DNA from: Harmothoe impar
Taxonomy: Eukaryota > Annelida > Polychaeta > Phyllodocida > Polynoidae
Assembly (NCBI GenBank): GCA_947462335.1
Contig: OX381704.1
Location: 20,166,442-20,230,441 of the forward strand
Length of the DNA: 64,000 nucleotides
Reading direction: 5' to 3'
In this document: positions 48,579 to 64,000 of the stretch, in pieces
How the letters are laid out: the number at the start of each line of letters is the position of its first letter
How positions within the stretch are numbered: position 1 is the first letter of the stretch
Notes under the pieces: model-generated
What the model was told of the DNA's origin: nothing
What the model saw: the letters and a program-made list of their open reading frames with translations, nothing else
Databases searched by the model: none
Position numbers and translations under genes: made by a program

Positions 48579-48765
48579 ACATAAGGGAGAATCTAAAAAA
48601 AATAATTCTAAAAGATTAGGGTCGGGCCAAAATGATAGGGTCGGTCGGGTTACCGGAACACAACTTTTTTTTGTTCGGCCTAACCCCTTCCCCTCATGAT
48701 TAGACCCGATACGACGTCACATTCATCATGATACCATCATACAACATGATACACACACGCCGCGC

Positions 48766-48767
<2 letters not shown>

Positions 48768-48811
<44 letters not shown>

Positions 48812-48835
48812 CTCTCACACACGCTCACACACACG

Positions 48836-48870
<35 letters not shown>

Positions 48871-48871
48871 A

Positions 48872-48909
<38 letters not shown>

Positions 48910-48913
48910 AACC

Positions 48914-48948
<35 letters not shown>

Positions 48949-48950
48949 CT
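48768..48950. repeat. (CA)n / (CAGA)n microsatellite
   Basis: A long CA dinucleotide run with a few interruptions passes into CAGA tetranucleotides at the right. The open frames through it are artefacts. Confidence 0.95.
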
Positions 48951-49180
48951 CACAGTACACCTGATGACCTCCACATGATGACCTGATGCCCTTCCTAAAA
49001 AAAAACAACCCGACCTACCTACTCAAGAGGGTTTCAGTGTAGAGACTATTAGGGGTTTTTCTGATGCGTATATTATATTGAGATTGATTTTCAACTTTTG
49101 TGATAAGCGGGTGGTCCTGAAAAGGACCGTTAGTGATGATAGCAGGGAACTTGCTGCTGAGGCAGAGGGTGTGGTGGTAG

Positions 49181-49444
49181 TCATATCACGTCGTAGTCCT
49201 TCAGCATCTGCAGTATGGCGGGCGGTAGGCCTTGCTCCCTGCAGACCTGCTGCTTGGCCTGTTCGACGGACTGCCGGATGAGTTGATCTGCGAGCTCCGT
49301 CATCAACTCATCCGCCACACCCTCCTCCGCAGCAGCACGCTGTCTCTCTACCTCTTCTCTCTGTTGTGCGGCTGCGAATTCTTTCTCCACGGCCGCCTTG
49401 ATCACAGATCGGGAAACGACGACGAAGTTCACTCGGTGAGCCAT
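49181..49444 (-). CDS. 87-residue helical protein in the 11.3-kb element, unknown family
   Basis: The ORF is intronless from ATG at 49444 to TGA at 49181. Its start MAHRVNFVVVSRSVIKAAVE is followed by a Gln/Glu/Arg/Ala amphipathic helix (about 24-70) and a tail GLPPAILQMLKDYDVI. Composition and GC content look genuinely coding. TGACGTCA, a CRE/ATF site, lies 37 nt before the ATG. A shorter ORF at 51749-51850 has the same promoter-start layout and a similar beginning and end. I do not recognise the family; a coiled-coil adaptor or a captured host gene are both possible. Confidence 0.5.
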   Translation of the reverse strand: MAHRVNFVVVSRSVIKAAVEKEFAAAQQREEVERQRAAAEEGVADELMTELADQLIRQSVEQAKQQVCREQGLPPAILQMLKDYDVI

Positions 49445-49480
49445 TTTGTCAAACTGACTTCCTAACCGCCTGAGATCAGC

Positions 49481-49488
49481 TGACGTCA
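49481..49488. promoter_or_regulatory. CRE/ATF site TGACGTCA
   Basis: Perfect palindromic CRE, 37 nt upstream of the ATG of the 87-residue ORF. Other exact copies lie at 51004-51011 and 51884-51891. Confidence 0.55.
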
Positions 49489-49584
49489 CACTATTTTCGA
49501 CGACGCTATGACGCTCATGAGGCAGGCAGGCGACGTCGTTTTACTTCCTTATTTGGAGTTTGGGAACTTGTGACACCGCAGTCA

Positions 49585-49794
49585 TACCGTACGGTCGCGA
49601 TAAAGCAACTAGTGTTGAAAGTGCGCCGGTCTTGAATAAGCGCTGGAGTATAAGAGCCTCCAAATGTTTTTTCTTAAGCACTAAAATCGCGACCTTGAAT
49701 AAGCGCCAGCGCCTGGTTTGTATAAGCTCCTGAGTAAGAACTTCACCGAATTGAAAAGCGCTCCCTCAGAGCACTTAATCGCGACAGTACGGTA
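49585..49794. mobile_element. TACCGT-family foldback nested in the 11.3-kb element
   Basis: Ends TACCGTACGGTCGCGA and TCGCGACAGTACGGTA bound 210 bp with GAATAAGCGC words, as in the copies at 31218 and 3391. Confidence 0.7.
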
Positions 49795-51003
49795 CAATCT
49801 GTCAACCCGCGCCAAAACAAAAAGAAAAAAAAGTGTGTTCTGGTCACACGTACCTACGACGAGTAACCTTCAGCTATCACCACGTGAAGAGTGGGAATAA
49901 ATTTGTACGGCAAGAAAACTGAAACTGATAACGATTCCATTAGATAAGTATTTGGTTCCAATCTATGGCGAGATATTTCCGACAGATGTCTCCACCAGAG
50001 CGATTGATTTATATCTCTGTAGGCTTCAGCTCTCCAACACTCTCCAATATCCGCCGGTGGATAATGGTCGCCACCCATAGTTAGTGACAACTAAACCTCT
50101 GCTGGAGAGTGAAAGCTACGTTGAGTCTTGAGGTGCGCAGAGATACTATCTGCCGCAGCCTGATTTAGTTCCACGCTATTTAGATAACCGCCCCATTTAA
50201 AATCTCTCGATCCTAGAAAAGAAAAAAAAAATCCTAGAGTTTATCATGGATGCGTCTCAGTTTTAGTCAAGCCGTAAAGTGAAGAACCTGAAGTTGTACA
50301 TATACCCACATGAGGGGTGAACGGAGTTTACTAACCGGGCGTTCAGTTAGTACTGAGTCTATAGTCAAGTTCCACTCTCTAGACAGAGCTTTAGCTCCTC
50401 CGTCATCTAGACCGCGCGATTTGCTGAAGCAGCTAATCAATGGAAAGTAGAGAACACGTACTGGGACGGGTCAAAAATCGGGCTGCTTGTTGTAAGCTAT
50501 GTATGTCACATTACCCAGCTCCAGACTGCCCACGACATGTTGTGAGCTACTCAGCCAATAAGGGTAGCTCTCATGGTCTTGTGACAATCGTCCCACTGTC
50601 CACTGTCCTACTTACTATAAGGATAGAATTTTTTTTACACTAGGATTTTCACTAAAGACTTTAGCAGACAGGTGTGGATGATGAGCCGTGTATCATGTCC
50701 AGCAGACAAGACGAGACCAAGACAAAACGTCACCGGATATTTGTCTGCTCATGTTTTGTCTTGTCTAGTCTACTGAAGACGTGCCGTGTATACCGACCTT
50801 AAGTATACTAGGGATACGGATCCTATGACCTTGCGATGACTATCCGTCTGTGTCTTGGAACACATATTTGTTATGCAATACACCGGAGAATCGATCAAAC
50901 TGCTTCAGAGGCTTGTTATCAGGTATTATCAGTTAAATCAAAATATTTCAAAACATCCAGCAAAGCAGGATGTCATGTCCTACAGCTGACGAGCAGACGC
51001 CGC

Positions 51004-51011
51004 TGACGTCA
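51004..51011. promoter_or_regulatory. CRE/ATF site TGACGTCA, second copy
   Basis: Perfect palindrome in GCCGCTGACGTCATTTTAAT. No ORF longer than about a dozen codons follows on either strand nearby. Confidence 0.4.
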
Positions 51012-51748
51012 TTTTAATCAGGTCACAGCGCTTTTAGACACCTTTTCTGTGGGGACTGTCTCATACCTTAGTATATAATACCGTAAACGCCAGGTGATTA
51101 GTATATGACACATTGTCAGTCGCGGATCCACAAGAGGCTGGATAAGCCACGAGCGGATCCGTGACTACAATGTGACATAATCTAACCATGCGCTTGTTTT
51201 GTTTTGTTTCCATTTACAACAGCAAACATTTCAACATCCTATTGTTTATTAAAAATGATGAAAAATCAGCCCAAAAATAAACATTTTAGAGCTAAATTTG
51301 TGGAGGATAGCCGGACATGCTGATGTCCCTAGACCCCTAAATTCGATATGGTGACACGGTCATTTTCTTAAATTCGATACGACGACACGGTCATATCTTA
51401 AAAAATCGACATGGGGCATGGTCATCTAAGTGACATGGGACATGGGACATTTCTTAAGTCCGACATGTGACATGGACCATAGTGACATGAGAAAAAATGT
51501 TCGAAGAGTGCATCAGAAAAGTACCATTTCAAGCCTAAACATTTCGCAAAAAAAATTTTTCTTGGATGGTACCCGGCTTTGCAGTGTCTGGGTCCTTAAA
51601 ATGTACCAGAATGCTCAATTTGGGTTCTAAATATTTCAAAAATGTTTCCCCCTTAGTGACATGTGACATGGACATTTCTTAAATTCGACATACGGCTGCA
51701 TGGGGAGGACCCACCCGTCAAGGGTCCCACGATGACTGATACCTGCGC

Positions 51749-51850
51749 TCAAACCAGCGCGGTGGTTCTAGGTAGACCTTCTTTCAGTATCCTCGTGACC
51801 AGATCCATCACCGTCTCTTGAGCGACCGCAACGTAACCTGCTCCGGTCAT
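51749..51850 (-). CDS. 33-residue ORF, shortened relative of the 49181-49444 ORF
   Basis: ATG at 51850, TGA at 51749. Its start MTGAGYVAVAQETVMDLV parallels VNFVVVSRSVIKAAV of the 87-residue ORF, and it ends with GLPRTTALV where the other has GLPPAILQ. The upstream region repeats TGACGTCAGC, then CAGTTT, then CAAAATG at nearly the same spacing. It may be a duplicated copy with an internal deletion, or chance. Confidence 0.3.
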   Translation of the reverse strand: MTGAGYVAVAQETVMDLVTRILKEGLPRTTALV

Positions 51851-51883
51851 TTTGACAAAAAAACTGTCTGGCTAGCCGACCGC

Positions 51884-51891
51884 TGACGTCA
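51884..51891. promoter_or_regulatory. CRE/ATF site TGACGTCA, third copy
   Basis: Perfect palindrome (in GCTGACGTCAGC) 33 nt upstream of the ATG of the 33-residue ORF, matching the layout at 49481. Confidence 0.5.
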
Positions 51892-52185
51892 GCTTAATTT
51901 TGACGACGTTGCTCATTACGCGTCATCAACAGTAACCAAGGTAACTATGGTTATTGTTATCCGGTCCGTAAGACAGTCTAAGACGGCGTGTAGTCGCGTT
52001 TTGTTGTTTACGCGCGCTCTCCCTAATACTCTAATTTAAGTCGAGTTACCACTAACCCCCTACAAAAGAGGGTAGTCTCATTTTGTGTAATTCAAAGTCG
52101 TTCCTTTGTTAGCAATAAGGGGGTCGTTCTATTCATTGATTTTTTTTTTGTTTACAACAACAAGTCAAAGTACAGTCAATCAACC

Positions 52186-52223
52186 GAGATCCTTCCTCCT
52201 CCGTGGGGGTGTAGAAGGATCTC
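52186..52223. other. Hairpin GAGATCCTTC/GAAGGATCTC
   Basis: A perfect 10-bp stem with an 18-nt loop, near the right arm of the 11.3-kb element. Confidence 0.55.
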
Positions 52224-52405
52224 CCCCCTGAGGTTACAAAGTCACCTCTTTTAAGGGCTACAGGTCGCAAAGTCGCTTTCGCTTTCGCTTACAGGTCGCA
52301 AAGTCGCAAGAATATTCAAGTCAAAAGTCAAATTTATTAACTATCAGTATGGTCGTTTGAAGGTCATCAAGTCACCGAAAAACTCCTCTACAGTCACCTC
52401 CGACT

Positions 52406-52446
52406 CGCCTCCTCCCTACCCCCTAAAGGGGGGTAGGGAGGAGGCG
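52406..52446. other. Perfect 18-bp hairpin
   Basis: CGCCTCCTCCCTACCCCC pairs with GGGGGTAGGGAGGAGGCG around a loop of about five bases (TAAAG). It lies just inside the right arm and is the most stable short hairpin seen in the window. Confidence 0.7.
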
Positions 52447-52619
52447 ATTCCATAGAGATCAGATAAAAAAATTGTTTCTCCCCAGCAGACCCCAAAAGCC
52501 CCCCCAAGTGCCCGCCCACCCCAAATAGTGCCCCCCTCCCCCCCCTCCCCTCCCCATGCATCTTAAAGTGCGCCCCTCCCCCTCCCCCCCTCCCCCTCCC
52601 CCTCCCCCTCCCCCCCCAT

Positions 52620-53120
52620 GGAAGCCTCCCATTGGCTGGTCCAGGTCATGTGACCAAAAGGGGGGCGTGGTCTGTCTATAATCTATATTATGCAAATGAG
52701 GGAGGGGTTCAGGTCACGTGACCAAGGGGGTGTGGTCTATTTTCCAAATAAGGAGCGCTTCCGGTCACGTGACCAAGGGGGTGTGGTCTATTTTCCAAAT
52801 AAGGAGCGCTTCCGGTCACGTGACCAAGGGGGTGTGGTCCTTTTATGCAAATGAGGGGGTCACGTGATCCATTATTATGCAAATGAGGGAGTCACGTGAC
52901 CAAATGGAAGCCTCTGATTGGCTGGTGATCAAGGGGGCGTGGTCTATTATGCAAATGAGGGGGTCACGTGATCAAGGGGGCGTGGCCTATTATGCAAATG
53001 AGGGGGTCACGTGACCAAATGGCGGCCTCTGATTGGCTGGTGATCAAGGGGGCGTGGCCTATTACGTAATTATGCAAATGAGGGGGTCACGTGACCAAAT
53101 GGCGGCCTCTGATTGGCTGC
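52620..53120 (-). promoter_or_regulatory. Right-arm array of transcription-factor words
   Basis: Six octamers (ATGCAAAT, complement of ATTTGCAT) lie at about 52689, 52843, 52878, 52950, 52992 and 53072. GGTCACGTGACC E-boxes, GGGGGCGTGGCC boxes and CTGATTGGCTGG (inverted CCAAT) recur between them, mirroring the left arm. GGAGCGCTTCCGGTCACGTG is duplicated at about 52750 and 52805. Confidence 0.7.
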
Positions 53121-53188
53121 ATATCGATTGAGTAATAAACAGTACTTAAGCATGGTCCCGTTCCGATACAATATATACTACTCCAAAC

Positions 53189-56100
53189 ATATCAACCGGG
53201 CATCTGAGCTTAATTACTGCACTCGCAATTCCTAAACACATACAACAGAACATACTAAATGAGCAAACTTGCATTGGTTTAGTGATAGTTTTATTTCACA
53301 AAATGTGAACAATGAACATTGATAACATACTTTGCTTTAAATATTCAAGGTATGAACCATGTCAACACAGACACAGCAAAAGCACAACACATGTATACAC
53401 ACCCTAAAAGCAGTGCAAAAATCGATATATATATATATACATATATATATACACATGATTATATATAATTTTCAACGGCCAATAAGAAAACAGTTACAAA
53501 GTATTACATGTAGTATCAATCACAGACTATTATTATGTCAATATCTCTAGGAGTATCTAGGCATTTTAACCTCTAGCATGCATCTATATACTATGTTCGA
53601 AGATCCACCTAGAGCCTATGACGCAAACCATTGATATGCAGCGTGACTAGTGACCCAAGTGCAAGACCACGGTAAATCTCTGTAGTTCATTTAGAACACA
53701 CACATATATATATAATCACACATAACTATTAAATTATTCAGTTCATTTATATATCTATATCACGCCTGGTGATATATTTAGATCTCAATAGAAAATACAT
53801 AATTATGTCTTACATTTTCTTCTTGATACACACAAACCCTACTCATTCAAGGAACTATTCCAAATGTCACTGGTATTGGCTAAAATTCCTTTCACATACT
53901 ACAAACCATGTAGTAAATTGTCTTCATTTTATAATTGAACCAAGAAGTTATAATGTAGGCCTGTTTTGAAGGTACATGTTCTACTATCTCATGCAACCCT
54001 AGGGTTTTTATTCTGGGTAAAATTCTACCTATAAACCCCTTTAACCCTTTAAGGGCGCCCAAAAATATTGTAGACTTGCTGTGGGGGTGAGGCATTTTTA
54101 CAGGAACTTTCCCTGAGCAGATCCTTTGTTAAATTCCATACTAAGTAGTTAGGATGACTATAGTCAATGTTCGGCCAGCCATTGCATTGACTATATAGTT
54201 GATGCTCAGCCAGCCATGGCATCAACTATAGTTGATGCTCGGCCATAAAAGGTTAATCTACCAGGTAAGCAATGCATACGCATAACACATGCATCGTCAC
54301 GATCCCATGGCCACTTCACTTGTAAACTTTATTTGATCACATAATGTTTAATCTCTTTATAGACAGAAATTGTAGTAATCTGCAACAGGTAAAACTACAC
54401 TAACATGTTCGGACCATGCTTTATTTCTTTATGAACTCCCCATTTCATTAATCATTGCAAGAAGTCTGACTAGAACCAGTACCTGAACATGCTATATGAT
54501 GTGTTACATTTTCTCAGGTGGGAAAGATACAATAACTTTGAATATACTTAACAAAAATACCTCATAAAGTTTATTTGGCTTGTTTTTTTCCCTAAATTCC
54601 TAAAGTATTAATAGAACTATACAAATACAAGACATTCATGAGGATCATGGAAGTGAACTTCTACTATCACAAAAGATATTGTAAGAAAATTAATGTAAAC
54701 CCAAAATTGTTCACAGCTTGGACAAAAGCTAACATAAATTTTAACAACCAGATGTTGCACTGCTCAATCTCATGTAAGGTCTATATTGGTCCCATGTACA
54801 TGTTTGCAAGTGTGGCCTGGAGTGGGATAACTGACAGGCGCCCGTCGGTTTAGGGCACTGGCCTTTGGTGTGGCCCCAAGCGGGCTGCCCACTTTGGCCT
54901 CAAATTGGGTTTTGGATGGGCTGCCCACTTTGGGCTCAGATTGGGTTTTAGACGGGCTGGCCAATTTGCAACAAGGGACGAACCTGTGAAGTCACTAGAT
55001 GCTGCCCATTGTCCCTGTAATCTTGAATTGCCACTTTTCCGGTAATCTTAATAGTGCCCCCCCCCAATGTTTGATACACCATTTGCCTCTAAGATTACGG
55101 GCAAAATGGGTTGACTAGATGCCACCCATTTTACCTGTAATCTTAAAAACCCATTTCATAAAAGAAAAAAAAGGGAGAAAGAAAAGGGGGTGCGGGGGCA
55201 CAGCCCCCGATATATACAACAAATGTTGAAAGTGACCAACTTACAGTGGTGCAACAAATGTTGAAAGTGACCAACTTACAGTGGTGCCATCTCTAGAGAG
55301 GATAGGCCTGGAAATTGAATAAGATTACTGGAAAAGTGGACATTTTAAGATTACAGGTAAAATGGGTGACATCTACAGATGGCACCACCTAGTGGAAAAA
55401 AATTAAGATTACCGGAAAAGTGGAATTTTTAAGATTATGAGTAAAATGGCTGGTATAGTGGTCTAGTGACTTTGCTAGTTCGTCCCCACGTGCGGCCAAT
55501 TTGGTGCCACAGCACCACCTGATAATTATGGGTTTTTAGAATCTATTCAATCTTTCCACAATATTTCTTGTATTTGTATCCTAGGTCCTGCTAATCAACA
55601 CTTAGACATATAATCATACTCTTCCTATCCAATTATGGAAGTATCAAGCAGGCCTATTATCATCAGTTGTAAGCCATATGCAGCATAGCTAAGTGTCTAT
55701 GGCATACAAATTGTAATGCCACAGAAATGGTGTCTACACTGGAAAGCTGCTTAGAGAACCTCCTTTTCATCATTCAAATATATATATCTTATTCCCAAAC
55801 TGTGAGAACATCTATTTATTGTTTCCTATTCTACATCACTTTAACATTTCTTGTATTATTGTATAATGTCAATTGCATCTGGCTTTGTTGGAAAACTCTA
55901 CATATTGTATAGTAGTGACATCTGGTGTCAATCATCAGAACAACTAGACCAGTTTCCCTTTTCAAACCTAACCTCAGCCCACATCGGGCATCCCGCTTTG
56001 AAACTGATCTGAGCCCAAATTAGGGAGCCCGATCAGGGCCACACTTCAGCCCAGCCATCTGCCCAGTATGAACCCAAAATGGGCAGCCCACTTTGAAACC

Positions 56101-56880
56101 GATCTGATCCCAAATTGGGCAGCCCACTTTAAAACTGATCAGAGCTCAAATCGGGCAGCCTGGTCAGGACCACACTTCAGCCCAGCCATCTGCCGAACAT
56201 GAAACCCAGCTCAGTTTTGCCCAACTTCAAACAGCCAATCCAAGCTAAAACCAAATTGGCCCTGTGCGGGCTTGCTACTAGGGAGCGATACTGGACATGG
56301 TTTTACAGATGCTTCTCTTCCTCATGGCATATGCCAGTAGTATGAAAGGCCAAATATATACACAAGAGGATATTCCATACATTATATTAAGCATAACATG
56401 GCACTGCAATACAGTAATATTAAATGAAATAACCCTGTATTAAACTTGTTTATTGAAAGACACCTAATATGATAATGTGTACATATTAGGATCATATTTA
56501 CCCTAAGGAGGATACTTTATGTGTCCATTTGCTGCTAATTTACAACACATTTTGTCCAACTATGTATAATCTCTTGACTGCTCATTCTCCGTTTGTACCA
56601 CTGTAAGACTCAGAGTCCACTGTGCTATTTATAATGTAGCTAATATTTAACTTCTGCCTCACAAATACGACACATACAGCATTGTGTTTATCTTTTCATC
56701 TTTATCCATCAACTTGACATCCAAATCCATCATTGAGTAAGTAGATGGCCTCTTGTGTACTGCGGGTGTTCACCATATAAAACAGACCTATTCAGCACCC
56801 ATCATTTGACATTATAGGTCGCATATTTACGACACTTGGGTCTTCACAATACAGCAAACATGCTCTACATCTTCAGGTAT
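53189..56880. other. Spacer downstream of the PARP gene
   Basis: No coding exon was recognised. AATAAA on the minus strand at 56449-56454 is a possible polyadenylation signal for the PARP gene. Also present: TA microsatellite (about 53425-53470), a palindromic GTTGATGCTCGGCC cluster (54165-54250), and GGGCTGCCCACTTTG repeats in opposite orientations at 54850-54970 and 55960-56200. Confidence 0.5.
54974..55488. mobile_element. Foldback element with GGGACGAAC...AGTCACTAGA ends
   Basis: Left GGGACGAACCTGTGAAGTCA and right TAGTGACTTTGCTAGTTCGT form an inverted repeat with a short mismatch. The interior repeats AAGATTACCGGAAAAGTGG in both orientations and holds a 37-bp direct duplication (about 55215-55288). 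Confidence 0.65.
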
Positions 56881-63849
<6,969 letters not shown>

Positions 63850-64000
63850 CTGTAAACGAGAAGGATATGTCTAGCCATTCGGATAAACTACAGCTATGCG
63901 GGTAGTATGAGGAACACACCCTCAGTGCGAGTTATAGGAAAATGCCATATTTTGGGTGCGGGTTATACACTTTTTTTCAGTTTTGAAAGTATATAATTGA

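Larger units (their letters stand above)
41878..53182. mobile_element. 11.3-kb element with Polinton/Maverick-type termini, non-autonomous
   Basis: The left end AGTAGTATATATTGTATCGG is repeated in inverted orientation at the right end (53163-53182). The first about 130 bp of each arm are nearly identical; beyond that both arms consist of the same sub-repeats. A perfect 6-bp direct repeat CCAAAC flanks the element (41872-41877 and 53183-53188). Long inverted repeats, AG...CT ends and a 6-bp duplication are the classic signature of Polintons, and little else combines all three. Polintons normally carry DNA polymerase B, a retroviral-type integrase, ATPase, protease and capsid genes over 15-20 kb; none is recognisable here. 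It is therefore probably a non-autonomous or gutted derivative, with nested younger elements and a few small ORFs. Confidence 0.75.

Noticed and set aside
48700..49008. ORFs through the CA microsatellite
   Set aside because: Cys-Val and Thr-His dipeptide translations of a dinucleotide repeat.
41878..53182. LTR retrotransposon or endogenous virus with direct repeats
   Set aside because: The terminal repeats are inverted, not direct, and no reverse transcriptase is present inside.

Overview
The window is eukaryotic nuclear DNA from an animal, most likely a marine invertebrate (lophotrochozoan or invertebrate deuterostome; the sequence alone does not decide). Genes are split by GT-AG introns, introns are long, and introns and spacers are packed with foldback mobile elements, minisatellites and homopolymer runs. 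One run of 200 Ns is present (14142-14341).

Layout. (1) 1-10834, minus strand: the first 18 exons of a nuclear-looking multi-ankyrin protein that runs off the left edge. (2) 10835-17089: spacer with foldback elements, a 129-bp tandem array and a sequence gap. (3) 17090-28392, plus strand: a complete NEK2 mitotic kinase gene with kinase domain, coiled coil, PP1-docking motif, KEN box and an Ile-Arg tail. (4) 28393-37342: repeat territory, including an inverted duplication with arms near 30.8-31.6 and 36.2-36.8 kb. (5) 37343-37966, minus strand: a two-ORF unit whose second ORF resembles complex I subunit NDUFB1. (6) 39445-41484: foldback elements with TTA or TTAA target sites. (7) 41878-53182: an 11.3-kb element with long terminal inverted repeats, AG/CT ends and a perfect 6-bp target duplication, the termini expected of Polinton/Maverick DNA transposons. 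No polymerase or integrase is seen. Its arms are dense arrays of octamer, CCAAT, E-box and GC-box words, and it carries small ORFs and strong hairpins. (8) 56881-63849, minus strand: the last three exons of a PARP-family ADP-ribosyltransferase, with an intact young Ty3/gypsy LTR retrotransposon (57141-62359) in its last intron.

The ankyrin gene and the PARP gene lie on the same strand. Ankyrin-PARP fusion proteins are known (tankyrase, nematode PME-5), so they could be tandem paralogues each seen in part. This is inference: the catalytic half of the first and the N-terminal half of the second are outside the window. The PARP has Lys where catalytic Glu is expected. The most unusual object is the 11.3-kb Polinton-ended element.
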